Below are positions 35,647 to 44,927 of a stretch of 64,000 nt of DNA, piece after piece (the stretch's first letter is position 1; each line of letters starts with the position of its first letter). A program made the position numbers and the translations under genes. The DNA is from Chryseomonas sp014190935 (GTDB lineage Bacteria; Pseudomonadota; Gammaproteobacteria; Pseudomonadales; Pseudomonadaceae). The stretch covers positions 620,001-684,000 of the forward strand of contig NZ_JACHVV010000002.1 of assembly GCF_014190935.1 (NCBI RefSeq), given 5' to 3'. Below the pieces are notes generated by a model. It did no database searches and was not told the DNA's origin. It saw nothing but the letters and a program-made list of their open reading frames with translations.

Positions 35647-36864
35647 TCAGATGTCCAGCAGCAGACGAGCCGGGTCTTCCAGCAGGTCCTTCATGGTGAC
35701 CAGGAAGGTCACGGCTTCCTTGCCATCGATCAGGCGATGGTCGTAGGACAGCGCAAGATACATCATCGGCAGGATCACCACCTGGCCGTTCACCGCCATG
35801 GGACGTTCCTGGATCTTGTGCATGCCCAGGATCGCGGTCTGCGGCGGGTTGACGATGGGGGTGGACAGCAGCGAACCGAAGACACCACCGTTGGAGATGG
35901 TGAAGGTACCGCCCTGCATGTCTTCCATGGTCAGCTTGCCGGCCTTGGCCTTCTTGCCGAAGTCGGCGATGGTGCCTTCCACTTCCGCCAGGCTCATGAA
36001 CTCGGCGTTGCGCAGCACCGGCACCACCAGGCCGCGGTCGCTGGACACGGCCACGCCGATGTCCTGATAACCGTGGTAGACGATGTCGTTGCCGTCGATG
36101 GAGGCATTGACGCCCGGCTGACGCTTGAGCGCCTCGGTGGCAGCCTTGACGAAGAAGGACATGAAGCCCAGGCGCACGCCGTTGTGCTTCTTCTCGAACA
36201 TGTCCTTGTACTTGGAGCGCAGGTCCATGATCGGCTTCATGTTGACCTCGTTGAAGGTCGTCAGCATGGCCATGCTGGACTGGGCTTCCACCAGGCGCTC
36301 GGCGACCTTGGCCCGCAGGCGGGTCATGGGCACGCGCTTCTCGGTACGGTCGCCAGCGGCGGTCACCACCGGAGCGGCAGCGGCAGCGGGCTTGGCAGCC
36401 GGAGCGGCGGCGCCGGACTTCTTGGCCTCGACGGCGGCGACGGCGTCTTCCTTGGTGATGCGGCCGCCCTTGCCGGTACCGACCAGGGTAGCCGGATCGA
36501 TGCCGTTCTCTTCGGCGATCTTGCGCGCAGCGGGAGCCAGGATCGGATCCTCGTCACCACCGGCGGCCGGGGCGGCGGCCGGAGCGCTGGCAGCGGCCGG
36601 CTGGGCAGCCGGCGCGGCGGCGGCAGCGCCCTCTTCCACGCGAGCGATGACTTCTTCGCTCAGCACGGTATCGCCTTCGTTCTTCAGGACTTCGGCCAGG
36701 ACGCCATCCACGGGTGCCACGACTTCCAGCACGACCTTGTCGGTCTCGATGTCGACCAGCAGTTCGTCACGCTTGACTGCTTCGCCGGGCTTCTTGTGCC
36801 AGGTGGCGACGGTGCCGTCAGCGACCGATTCCGGGAAGGTAGGGGCTTTGATCTCGATAGCCAT
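35647..36864 (-). CDS. sucB: Dihydrolipoyl succinyltransferase (E2 of 2-oxoglutarate dehydrogenase)
   Basis: A 405-residue core enzyme that carries the succinyl group on lipoate and passes it to CoA. It has one N-terminal lipoyl domain (lipoyl-Lys at residue 43 in IETDKVVLEV) and an Ala/Pro-rich flexible linker. A peripheral-subunit-binding domain follows (LAPAARKIAEENGIDPATLV near 110). The catalytic domain ends in YDHRLIDGKEAV near 375 with the active His and Asp. One lipoyl domain is normal for this enzyme. It follows sucA after 42 bases. Confidence 0.97.
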   Translation of the reverse strand: MAIEIKAPTFPESVADGTVATWHKKPGEAVKRDELLVDIETDKVVLEVVAPVDGVLAEVLKNEGDTVLSEEVIARVEEGAAAAAPAAQPAAASAPAAAPAAGGDEDPILAPAARKIAEENGIDPATLVGTGKGGRITKEDAVAAVEAKKSGAAAPAAKPAAAAAPVVTAAGDRTEKRVPMTRLRAKVAERLVEAQSSMAMLTTFNEVNMKPIMDLRSKYKDMFEKKHNGVRLGFMSFFVKAATEALKRQPGVNASIDGNDIVYHGYQDIGVAVSSDRGLVVPVLRNAEFMSLAEVEGTIADFGKKAKAGKLTMEDMQGGTFTISNGGVFGSLLSTPIVNPPQTAILGMHKIQERPMAVNGQVVILPMMYLALSYDHRLIDGKEAVTFLVTMKDLLEDPARLLLDI

Positions 36865-36906
36865 TCTATGAATTTCCTTAGTGATCTCTAGTAGTCGCGT
36901 GGCGAA

Positions 36907-39738
36907 TCAAACGGAGAAAGCATCTTGCAGCAGTTTTTCCTGCTGCTCGGCGTGCATGGAGGCATAGCCACAGGCCGGTGCGGCGGACGCATCGCGACCG
37001 GCGTATTCCAGACCCAGGCCCTGCTTGTACCCGGACACGGCGCGGCGCATGTGATGCTGGCTGCAGTACCAGGCGCCCTGGTTCATCGGCTCTTCCTGGC
37101 ACCAGACCACGCGCTCGAGGTTCGGATAACCCGCCAGCACCTCGGCCAGATCGTCTTCCGGGAACGGATAGAGCTGCTCCAGACGCACGATGGCGATGTC
37201 CTGGCGATTCTCGCTGCGGCGCTTTTCCAGCAGGTCGTAGTAGACCTTGCCGCTGCACAGGACCAGGCGCTTCACCTGCTGGGCATCGAGCTGATCCAGC
37301 TCGTTGATCACGGTCTGGAACGAACCATGGGCCAGGTCTTCCAGGGTCGAGATGGCCAGCTTGTGGCGCAGCAGCGACTTGGGCGTGAGCACCACCAGCG
37401 GCTTGCGCAGCGGGCGGATAACCTGGCGACGCAGCAGATGATAGATCTGCGCCGGGGTGGTCGGGACGCAGACCTGGATGTTCTGCTCGGCGCACAGCTG
37501 CAGGTAACGCTCCAGACGGGCCGAGGAGTGCTCCGGACCCTGGCCTTCGTAGCCATGGGGCAGCAGCATGGTCAGACCGCAGAGACGACCCCACTTGATC
37601 TCGCCGCTGGTGATGAACTGGTCGATGACGACCTGGGCACCGTTGGCGAAGTCACCGAACTGGGCTTCCCAGACCACCAGCGCATTGGGCGTGGTGGTGG
37701 CATAGCCGTATTCGAAGCCCAGCACCGCTTCCTCGGAAAGGAAGGAGTCGTAGATCTCGAACGACGGCTGATCTTCGGCCAGGTGCTGCAGGGGCACGTA
37801 GGGCACGGCGTCCTTCTGGTTGTGCAGCACCGCGTGACGGTGCGAGAAGGTGCCACGACCGACGTCCTGACCGGTGATGCGGATCGGATGGCCTTCGTGC
37901 AGCAGGGTGGCGTAGGCCATGGTCTCGGCGAAGCCCCAGTTCAGCGGCAGGCCGCCGGCGGTCATCTTCTGCCGATCCTCGAGGATCTTGCCGACCTGAC
38001 GCTGGACCACGACGCCTTCCGGGATCTCCAGCAGCTTGTTGGCCAGGTCCTGCAGGGTCTTGAGGTCGAAGCCGGTGTCGTGACGCGCGGTCCAGGCATG
38101 GCCGAGGTAGGGTTTCCAGTCGACGAACAGGTCGCGATTGGGTTCCTTGACCAGGCTGGCCACCACGTGACGGCCCTCGTCGAGGGCGCCGCGATAGGCT
38201 TCGAACTGCGCCTGGACCTGCTCGGCGGTGACGACGCCGGCCTGGGTCAGGGCGTCGGCGTAGAGATCGCGGGTAGTGCGCTGCTTGGCGATCTGCTGGT
38301 ACATCAGCGGCTGGGTGCCGCTCGGCTCGTCGGCCTCGTTGTGGCCGCGACGGCGGTAGCACACCAGGTCGATGACGATGTCACGCTTGAACTGCATGCG
38401 GTAGTCGACCGCCAGCTGGGTGACGAACAGCACCGCCTCGGGATCGTCGCCGTTCACGTGGAAGATCGGCGCCTGGATCATCTTGGCGACGTCGGTGGCG
38501 TACTCGGTGGAGCGCGCGTCTTCCTGGCGGTTGGTGGTGAAACCGACCTGGTTGTTGATGACCAGGTGCAGGGTACCGCCGGTCTTGTAGGCGCGGGTCT
38601 GCGACATCTGGAAGGTTTCCATGACCACGCCCTGGCCCGCGAAGGCGGCGTCGCCGTGGATGGCCACGGGCACGACCTTGTCGCCGGAACGATCGCCGCG
38701 GCGATCCTGGCGGGCACGCACCGAGCCTTCCACCACCGGAGAGACGATCTCCAGGTGCGAAGGGTTGAACGCCAGCGCCAGGTGGACTTCGCCGCCCTGG
38801 GTCATGACGTTGGAGGAGAAGCCCTGGTGATACTTGACGTCACCGGAGCCCAGCTCGACCAGCTTCTTGCCTTCGAACTCGTCGAACAGGTCGCGCGGGT
38901 TCTTGCCCAGGGTGTTGACCAGCACGTTGAGGCGGCCACGGTGGGCCATGCCGATCACCAGCTCCTTGACGCCATAGGAGCCGGAACGCTGGATGATCTC
39001 GTCGATCAGCGGGATCAGGCTCTCGCCCCCTTCCAGACCGAATCGCTTGGTGCCCGGGTACTTGGTGCCCAGGTACTTTTCCAGGCCCTCGGCGGCGGTC
39101 AGACGCTCCAGCAGATGGGTGCGGACTTCCGGCGAATACTGCGGGCGGCCACGGACGCTTTCCAGGCGCTGCAGGAACCAGCGGCGCTCTTCGGAATCGA
39201 CGATGTGCATGAACTCTGCACCGACCGTGCGGCAATATGTCTCTTGCAGCGCATCCCTGATTTCGCGGAGAGTTGCCTCCTCTTTGCCGATGAACAATTC
39301 ACCGGTGCGGAAGGTGGTATCCAGATCGGCGTCGGTCAACCCATAGTGGTTGAGCAGCAGATCGGCAGGCGGCTGACGCTTCCACAGACCCAGGGGGTCG
39401 AGTTGGGCAGCCTGATGGCCCTGCAGGCGGAACGCCTGGATCAGACGCAGGACTTCGACCTGCTTCTTCTCGTGTTCGGAACTGACGGTACCGGCCGAGA
39501 CCGGTTGAGCTCGCCGCTGGTTCTTGCCCAACAGCACGAAATGGTCGCGGATCGCGGAATGCGCGACGTCCGGCGAATTGCCAGTGACCGCAGGCAGCTT
39601 CTGGAAGTAGGTGCGCCACTCTTCCGGCACAGCGTTGGCATCGTGCAGAAACAGCTCATAGAGCTCTTCCACATAGGCAGCGTTACTGCCGGACAGGTGA
39701 GCGCTGTCCCACAGTTGCTGCATCTGACTTTCGTGCAT
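36907..39738 (-). CDS. sucA: 2-oxoglutarate dehydrogenase E1 component
   Basis: A 943-residue thiamine-diphosphate enzyme that decarboxylates 2-oxoglutarate and loads lipoate. The N-terminal LWDSAHLSGSNAAYVEELY helix, which docks on E2 in this family, is present, as is GMAHRGRLNVLVN near 262. The ThDP/Mg-binding region around HGDAAFAGQGVVMET lies near 370 and DQFITSGEIKWGR near 710. Length and order are normal. It begins about 185 bases after sdhB, and a hairpin lies in between. Confidence 0.97.
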   Translation of the reverse strand: MHESQMQQLWDSAHLSGSNAAYVEELYELFLHDANAVPEEWRTYFQKLPAVTGNSPDVAHSAIRDHFVLLGKNQRRAQPVSAGTVSSEHEKKQVEVLRLIQAFRLQGHQAAQLDPLGLWKRQPPADLLLNHYGLTDADLDTTFRTGELFIGKEEATLREIRDALQETYCRTVGAEFMHIVDSEERRWFLQRLESVRGRPQYSPEVRTHLLERLTAAEGLEKYLGTKYPGTKRFGLEGGESLIPLIDEIIQRSGSYGVKELVIGMAHRGRLNVLVNTLGKNPRDLFDEFEGKKLVELGSGDVKYHQGFSSNVMTQGGEVHLALAFNPSHLEIVSPVVEGSVRARQDRRGDRSGDKVVPVAIHGDAAFAGQGVVMETFQMSQTRAYKTGGTLHLVINNQVGFTTNRQEDARSTEYATDVAKMIQAPIFHVNGDDPEAVLFVTQLAVDYRMQFKRDIVIDLVCYRRRGHNEADEPSGTQPLMYQQIAKQRTTRDLYADALTQAGVVTAEQVQAQFEAYRGALDEGRHVVASLVKEPNRDLFVDWKPYLGHAWTARHDTGFDLKTLQDLANKLLEIPEGVVVQRQVGKILEDRQKMTAGGLPLNWGFAETMAYATLLHEGHPIRITGQDVGRGTFSHRHAVLHNQKDAVPYVPLQHLAEDQPSFEIYDSFLSEEAVLGFEYGYATTTPNALVVWEAQFGDFANGAQVVIDQFITSGEIKWGRLCGLTMLLPHGYEGQGPEHSSARLERYLQLCAEQNIQVCVPTTPAQIYHLLRRQVIRPLRKPLVVLTPKSLLRHKLAISTLEDLAHGSFQTVINELDQLDAQQVKRLVLCSGKVYYDLLEKRRSENRQDIAIVRLEQLYPFPEDDLAEVLAGYPNLERVVWCQEEPMNQGAWYCSQHHMRRAVSGYKQGLGLEYAGRDASAAPACGYASMHAEQQEKLLQDAFSV

Positions 39739-39889
39739 CTAGTTCACCCCTTCGGCAGAGATAGCATCAGCCGATGACCTGTCTCGACGCGAGACCTGGC
39801 CTCACTGCGGCTGCGCCAATGCCCGGATGCTGTTCCGGGTATCCCTGAATGGACATTGGTTGAATCAAGCTATCAAGGTCGCTAACGAA

Positions 39890-39916
39890 CCCGCCCGGCA
39901 CAACAGGCCGGGCGGG
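39890..39916 (-). terminator. Terminator-like hairpin after sdhB
   Basis: A perfect 10-bp stem (CCCGCCCGGC with GCCGGGCGGG) and seven-base loop lie just after the sdhB stop. It has no T-tract, so some read-through into sucAB is likely. Confidence 0.55.
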
Positions 39917-39923
39917 ACGTGGA

Positions 39924-40628
39924 TCAGGTACCGCTCTGCAGCAGCATCGCCCGCACATGGCCGATGGCCTTGGTCGGGTTCAGCCCCTTGGGACAGACCG
40001 CCACGCAGTTCATGATCGAACGGCAGCGGAACACGCTGAACGGATCGTCCATGGCCGCCAGACGCTCCTGGGTCTTGGTGTCACGGCTGTCGGCCAGGAA
40101 GCGATAGGCCTGCAGCAGTGCAGCGGGACCGAGGAACTTGTCGGGGTTCCACCAGAAGGACGGGCAGGACGTCGAGCAGCAGGCACACAGGATGCACTCG
40201 TACAGACCGTCGATCTTCTCGCGATCTTCCGGGCTCTGCAGGCGCTCGATGGCCGGGGCCGGGGTCTCGTTCTGCAGGAACGGCTTCACCTTCTCGTACT
40301 GCTTGTAGAAGATGCTCATGTCGACGACCAGGTCACGAATGACCGGCAGGCCGGGCAGCGGACGCACGACCAGCTTGTCGTTCTTGACCACGGCCGACAG
40401 CGGCGTGATGCACGCCAGGCCGTTCTTGCCGTTGATGTTCATGCCGTCGGAGCCGCACACGCCTTCGCGGCAGGAACGACGGTAGGAGAAGCCTTCATCC
40501 TGCTCTTTGATCAGAGCCAGGACGTCCAGCACCATGAGGTCCTTCCCACCGGTATCGACCTGGAACTCCTGCATGGACGGCAGGCCGTCCTGATCCGGGT
40601 TGTAACGATAAACGCTGACTTTCAACAT
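39924..40628 (-). CDS. sdhB: Succinate dehydrogenase iron-sulfur subunit
   Basis: A 234-residue electron-transfer subunit of complex II. The 2Fe-2S cluster is held by CREGVCGSDG near residue 55 and a Cys in LACITP. The 4Fe-4S cluster is held by CILCACCSTSCPS near 144, and the 3Fe-4S cluster uses a Cys shared with CRSIMNCVAVCPKGLNP near 200. It carries electrons from SdhA to the quinone site at SdhCD. The start at MLKVSVYRYNP has AAGGTGA a few bases upstream and fits homologues better than a GTG nine bases earlier. Confidence 0.97.
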   Translation of the reverse strand: MLKVSVYRYNPDQDGLPSMQEFQVDTGGKDLMVLDVLALIKEQDEGFSYRRSCREGVCGSDGMNINGKNGLACITPLSAVVKNDKLVVRPLPGLPVIRDLVVDMSIFYKQYEKVKPFLQNETPAPAIERLQSPEDREKIDGLYECILCACCSTSCPSFWWNPDKFLGPAALLQAYRFLADSRDTKTQERLAAMDDPFSVFRCRSIMNCVAVCPKGLNPTKAIGHVRAMLLQSGT

Positions 40629-40639
40629 GGTGGTCACCT

Positions 40640-42412
40640 TTAGTAAGTCCGAACCTTGGGTTCGAACATCGGTACGGTCTTGGGCGCGAAGTTGACTCCA
40701 CGCTTACTGACCCGCTTTTCACCGGGGAAATAGAGGGTGTGGCACAGCCAGTTCTCGTCGTCACGCTCTTCGAAGTCTTCGCGGGCGTGAGCACCACGGG
40801 ACTCCTTGCGGTTCTCGGCGGCGATGGCGGTCGCTTCGGCCACTTCCAGCAGGTTCTGCAACTCGAGCGCCTCGATACGGGCGGTGTTGAAGCCCTGGCT
40901 CTTGTCGTTGATCTTGACCTTGGCGATGCGCTCGCGCAGATCGGCCAGCTCGGCGATGCCCTTCTGCATGTACTCGCCGGTGCGGAACACCCCGAAGTAG
41001 TTCTGCATGCAGGTCTGCAGTTGCTTGCGCAGCGTGGCGACGTCGTCGCCAGTGGTCCGCTCGTTGACGCCGGACAGGCGCTGCAGCGAGGCTTCCAGGT
41101 CGCTCTCCGACGCACCGCGGTGCTCGATGCCGTCCTTAAGCGCCTTCTCCAGGTGCAGACCGGCGGCACGACCGAAGACCACCAGGTCCAGCAGCGAGTT
41201 GCCACCCAGACGGTTGGCGCCGTGCACGGACACGCAGGCCACTTCGCCCACGGCGAACAGGCCTTCGATGATCCTGTCGTTGCCGTTGGCATCCTGAGTG
41301 ATGGCCTGACCATGAATGTTGGTGGCGATGCCGCCCATCATATAGTGGCAGGTCGGGATCACGGGCACCGGCGCGACGACCGGGTCGACGTGGGCGAAGG
41401 TCTTGGACAGTTCGCAGATGCCGGGCAGACGGCTGTGCAGCACGTCTTCACCCAGGTGGTCCAGCTTCAGCAGCACGTGATCGCCATCCGGACCGCAACC
41501 GTTGCCGGCCAGCACTTCCTTGACCATGGAACGGGCGACCACGTCGCGACCGGCCAGGTCCTTGGCGTTGGGCGCATAGCGCTCCATGAAGCGCTCGCCG
41601 TGCTTGTTGATCAGGTAGCCACCCTCACCGCGGCAACCCTCGGTGACCAGTACCCCGGCACCGGCGATGCCGGTGGGGTGGAACTGCCACATCTCGATGT
41701 CCTGCACGGGCACGCCGGCGCGCAGCGCCATGCCGACGCCGTCACCGGTGTTGATCAGGGCGTTGGTGGTGGAGGCATAGATACGGCCCGCACCGCCGGT
41801 GGCCAGCACGGTGGCCTTGGCCTTGACGTAGACGGTCTCGCCGGTCTCGATGCAGATGGCGATGACCCCGACGATGACGCCGTCCTGGTTCTTCACCAGA
41901 TCCACGGCGTACCACTCGTTGAGGAACACGGTGTTGTTCTTCAGGTTGCCCTGATAGAGGGTGTGCAGCAGGGCGTGACCGGTACGGTCGGCCGCGGCGC
42001 AGGTCCGCGCGGCCTGGCCGCCCTTGCCGTAGTCCTTGGACTGGCCGCCGAAGGGACGCTGATAGATGCGGCCCTGCTCGGTGCGGGAGAACGGCAGACC
42101 CATGTGCTCGAGCTCGAAGACCGCTTCCGGGCCTACGGAGCACATGTACTCGATGGCGTCCTGGTCACCGATGTAGTCCGACCCCTTGACGGTGTCGTAC
42201 ATGTGCCAGCGCCAGTCATCGTTCGGGTCGGCCGAGGCGATGGCGCAGGTGATGCCGCCCTGGGCGGACACGGTGTGGGAACGGGTCGGGAAGACCTTGG
42301 TGATCACCGCGGTCTTGTGACCGGACTGGGCCAGTTGCAGCGCTGCGCGCATACCGGCGCCGCCGCCACCTACGATGATGGCATCAAACGAAATATGACG
42401 AATTGTGGACAT
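40640..42412 (-). CDS. sdhA: Succinate dehydrogenase flavoprotein subunit
   Basis: A 590-residue catalytic subunit that oxidises succinate to fumarate with covalent FAD. FAD-binding VGGGGAGMRAALQLA is near residue 15, and the flavin-linked His is in TRSHTVSAQGGI near 44. GCRGEGGYLINKHGERFMERY near 270 and MGGIATNIHG near 355 form the dicarboxylate site. It lies 11 bases before sdhB and four bases after sdhD, as expected for one operon. Confidence 0.98.
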   Translation of the reverse strand: MSTIRHISFDAIIVGGGGAGMRAALQLAQSGHKTAVITKVFPTRSHTVSAQGGITCAIASADPNDDWRWHMYDTVKGSDYIGDQDAIEYMCSVGPEAVFELEHMGLPFSRTEQGRIYQRPFGGQSKDYGKGGQAARTCAAADRTGHALLHTLYQGNLKNNTVFLNEWYAVDLVKNQDGVIVGVIAICIETGETVYVKAKATVLATGGAGRIYASTTNALINTGDGVGMALRAGVPVQDIEMWQFHPTGIAGAGVLVTEGCRGEGGYLINKHGERFMERYAPNAKDLAGRDVVARSMVKEVLAGNGCGPDGDHVLLKLDHLGEDVLHSRLPGICELSKTFAHVDPVVAPVPVIPTCHYMMGGIATNIHGQAITQDANGNDRIIEGLFAVGEVACVSVHGANRLGGNSLLDLVVFGRAAGLHLEKALKDGIEHRGASESDLEASLQRLSGVNERTTGDDVATLRKQLQTCMQNYFGVFRTGEYMQKGIAELADLRERIAKVKINDKSQGFNTARIEALELQNLLEVAEATAIAAENRKESRGAHAREDFEERDDENWLCHTLYFPGEKRVSKRGVNFAPKTVPMFEPKVRTY

Positions 42413-42415
42413 AGA

Positions 42416-42784
42416 TCAAACACCCCAGAAGATCTGCACGCCCCAGACGAAGAACGCGAACATCGCGAACCCGCATACCGCCTGGAAGAGGAAACGCACG
42501 GCGGTAGCACCCTTGCCGATAGCCATGGTGGTCAGGTAGTCGGTGGAGATGGTCCACATACCAACCCAGGCATGAACGCAGACGGACACCAGCGCCAGCA
42601 GGCTGAAGATGCGCATCAGGGTGTGGGAGAACAGGCCGTGCCATTGCTCGAAGGTGAGCCCTGGATGAAGGATCAGGTAGCCGATGATAAAGAGGAAGTA
42701 GACCGCAAGGACGACTGCCGAGACCCGTTGAGCCATCCAGTCGTAGAGACCGGAACGCGAAAGATTGGTGACGTTGGTTACCAT
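42416..42784 (-). CDS. sdhD: Succinate dehydrogenase membrane anchor subunit
   Basis: A 122-residue anchor of complex II with three hydrophobic helices. The heme-ligand region HAWVGMWTISTDYL is near residue 72, and LYDWMAQRVSAVVLAVYFLF in helix I is conserved. With SdhC it binds heme b and quinone. The ATG overlaps the last seven bases of sdhC. A TTG two codons upstream is possible but lacks support. Confidence 0.93.
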   Translation of the reverse strand: MVTNVTNLSRSGLYDWMAQRVSAVVLAVYFLFIIGYLILHPGLTFEQWHGLFSHTLMRIFSLLALVSVCVHAWVGMWTISTDYLTTMAIGKGATAVRFLFQAVCGFAMFAFFVWGVQIFWGV

Positions 42785-43164
42785 ACCCAAACCCCTGCCA
42801 GAATGATCAGAACTGCGGAAATGACCAGCACGAGCTGCGCACCCAGCTTGCCGCCCTGCAGGGTTTCGCCGGCGCCACCATCCATGATCAGGTGCCGAAT
42901 GCCGGCGACCAGGTGGTAGAGCAATGCAGACAGCAGACCCCAGATCACGAGCTTGACCAGCGGATAGGCCAGAAAAGCTTTCACTTGGCCGAAGCCTTCC
43001 GGACTGCCCAGCGACAGGTGCAGGCCATAAAGCATGACTGCAATGCCGAGGAACAGGATGACGCCGGAGATACGGTGAAGAATCGAGGTATAAGCTGTGA
43101 TAGGTAGTTTGATGGTCCTGAGATCTAGGTTTACAGGTCGTTTGCTATTCACGGCTTCTTTCAC
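42778..43164 (-). CDS. sdhC: Succinate dehydrogenase cytochrome b556 subunit
   Basis: A 128-residue anchor subunit with the family opening RPVNLDLRTIKLPITAYTSI followed by the quinone-site LHRISGV near residue 30. The heme-binding His lies in HLVAGIRHLIMDGG near 84. Three transmembrane helices are predicted. The start is a GTG, as in other pseudomonads. It is the first gene of the operon sdhCDAB and is transcribed divergently from gltA. Confidence 0.95.
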   Translation of the reverse strand: MKEAVNSKRPVNLDLRTIKLPITAYTSILHRISGVILFLGIAVMLYGLHLSLGSPEGFGQVKAFLAYPLVKLVIWGLLSALLYHLVAGIRHLIMDGGAGETLQGGKLGAQLVLVISAVLIILAGVWVW

Positions 43165-43284
43165 ACTGAGGGCCCAATTGCGGTCGGGCTAGTTATAGGA
43201 GATTCCACATCTGCTACACGCTTCCTGTTGGAGGCGTCTCGACCGCTCGGCATCAGCTCGCCGACCCGGTACGGTCGGGCGGGA

Positions 43285-43313
43285 ATTATAGACAGTTAGC
43301 CTACTCATGACAA
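43285..43313 (-). promoter_or_regulatory. Sigma70 promoter of the sdh operon
   Basis: On the minus strand TTGTCA and TATAAT are separated by 17 bases, with one mismatch to consensus in the -35. The -10 lies about 120 bases before the sdhC GTG, so the leader is long. Confidence 0.75.
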
Positions 43314-43425
43314 ACGCGGATGCCCGATTCCGACGTCGCCAGCTGATATTCAGAAGCCTGCGTGTTAATGTCTTTTCGCCGCACAATCTGCCCATAAAGC
43401 GCCTCTAGGGTGATATTTTCGTAAA

Positions 43426-43453
43426 TTGACTTTCAAATTTATCCCTCTATAGT
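43426..43453 (+). promoter_or_regulatory. Sigma70 promoter of gltA
   Basis: TTGACT and TATAGT lie 16 bases apart, each one mismatch from consensus. The predicted transcript would start about 50 bases before the gltA ATG. Confidence 0.75.
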
Positions 43454-43511
43454 GGGCGAGGCCCTGAGTGGAGGGTTTATTGATGATTTCAAAGCAAAAT
43501 AAGGAGGCCTA

Positions 43512-44792
43512 ATGGCTGACAAGAAAGCGCAGTTGATCATCTCGGGAGCGGATCCGGTTGACCTGCCCGTTATGTCCGGCACCCTTGGCCCGGACGTGAT
43601 CGATGTTCGCAACCTCACCTCCACTGGTGTGTTCACCTTTGACCCGGGCTTCATGTCCACTGCCTCGTGCGAGTCCAAGATCACCTATATCGATGGTGAC
43701 AAGGGCATCCTGCTGCACCGCGGCTACCCGATCGAGCAATTGGCGGAGAAATCCGACTATCTCGAGACCTGTTACCTGCTGCTCAAGGGTGAATTGCCGA
43801 ACGCGCAAGAAAAGGCGCAATTCGTCGACACCATCAAGAACCACACCATGGTTCACGAGCAACTGAAGAACTTCTTCAACGGCTTCCGTCGCGATGCGCA
43901 CCCCATGGCCATCATGTGCGGTGTGGTCGGCGCGCTGTCGGCCTTCTACCACGACTCCCTGGACATCACCGATCCGCAGCACCGCGAGATTTCGGCGATG
44001 CGCCTGATCGCCAAGATGCCGACCCTGGCAGCGATGGTGCACAAGTACTCCATGGGTCAGCCGATGATGTATCCCCGCAACAACCTGGGATACGCGGAAA
44101 ACTTCCTGCACATGATGTTCAACACCCCGTGCGAGGAAAAACCGATCAGCCCGGTGCTGGCCCGCGCCATGGATCGCATCTTCATCCTGCATGCCGACCA
44201 TGAGCAGAACGCCTCCACCTCCACCGTCCGCCTGGCCGGTTCCTCGGGCGCCAACCCCTTCGCCTGTATCGCTGCCGGTATCGCCGCCCTCTGGGGCCCG
44301 GCGCACGGTGGCGCCAACGAAGCGGTGCTGAAGATGCTGGACGAGATCGGCGATGTGGCCAACATCGACAAGTTCGTGGCCAAGGCCAAGGACAAGAACG
44401 ATCCGTTCAAGCTGATGGGCTTCGGCCATCGCGTCTACAAGAACTTCGATCCGCGCGCCACGGTGATGAAGCAGACCTGCGACGAAGTCCTGGCCGAGCT
44501 CGGCATCAACGATCCGCAGCTGGAACTGGCCATGCGCCTCGAAGAACTGGCCCGCAAGGACCCCTACTTCGTCGAGCGCAACCTCTATCCGAACGTGGAC
44601 TTCTACTCCGGCATCATCCTCAAGGCGATCGGCATCCCGACCAGCATGTTCACCGTGATCTTCGCCATGGCGCGGACCGTCGGCTGGATCTCGCACTGGC
44701 AGGAAATGCTGTCCGGCCCCTACAAGATCGGCCGGCCGCGTCAGCTGTATACCGGCGTCGCCCAACGCGACATCCCGGACGATCGCGGCTGA
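43512..44792 (+). CDS. gltA: Citrate synthase (type II)
   Basis: A 426-residue enzyme joining acetyl-CoA and oxaloacetate. The active-site blocks are WGPAHGGANEAVLKML near residue 260 and FGHRVYKNFDPRA near 305, and a further Asp lies in LYPNVDFYSG near 360. The length fits the NADH-sensitive hexameric form of Gram-negative bacteria. AAGGAGG sits five bases before the ATG. The gene stands alone, with a strong promoter and terminator. Confidence 0.98.
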   Translation: MADKKAQLIISGADPVDLPVMSGTLGPDVIDVRNLTSTGVFTFDPGFMSTASCESKITYIDGDKGILLHRGYPIEQLAEKSDYLETCYLLLKGELPNAQEKAQFVDTIKNHTMVHEQLKNFFNGFRRDAHPMAIMCGVVGALSAFYHDSLDITDPQHREISAMRLIAKMPTLAAMVHKYSMGQPMMYPRNNLGYAENFLHMMFNTPCEEKPISPVLARAMDRIFILHADHEQNASTSTVRLAGSSGANPFACIAAGIAALWGPAHGGANEAVLKMLDEIGDVANIDKFVAKAKDKNDPFKLMGFGHRVYKNFDPRATVMKQTCDEVLAELGINDPQLELAMRLEELARKDPYFVERNLYPNVDFYSGIILKAIGIPTSMFTVIFAMARTVGWISHWQEMLSGPYKIGRPRQLYTGVAQRDIPDDRG

Positions 44793-44808
44793 TCGATCCG
44801 TTAGGAAG

Positions 44809-44833
44809 AACCCCGCTTCGGCGGGGTTTTTTT
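44809..44833 (+). terminator. Rho-independent terminator of gltA
   Basis: An 8-bp stem (AACCCCGC with GCGGGGTT) with a TTCG loop is followed by a run of T. Confidence 0.92.
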
Positions 44834-44880
44834 ATGCCTGTAGCACCTGGCCGGAGTCGGGTGCAAGAAACGCCAGGCAT

Positions 44881-44909
44881 GAAAAAGCCCGCACTAGGCG
44901 GGCTTTTTC
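44881..44909. terminator. Rho-independent terminator of oprF (bidirectional)
   Basis: A perfect 12-bp stem (GAAAAAGCCCGC with GCGGGCTTTTTC) with a five-base loop. Its A5/T5 arms would let it work in both directions; it ends oprF on the minus strand and backs up the gltA terminator. Confidence 0.9.
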
Positions 44910-44927
44910 GAGTCTGGATCAGGCAGC

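Larger units (their letters stand above)
43165..43511. promoter_or_regulatory. Divergent sdhC-gltA control region
   Basis: These 347 bases hold no gene. A minus-strand sigma70 promoter for sdhC and a plus-strand one for gltA are found (listed separately), leaving about 110 bases between their -35 boxes for shared regulators. I did not recognise specific operators, though TCA control by carbon-source or iron regulators would be expected here. Confidence 0.7.

Noticed and set aside
36925..39777. A 950-codon plus-strand open frame opposite sucA
   Set aside because: High G+C content and codon bias keep the opposite strand open; the protein has no domain and sucA is certain.
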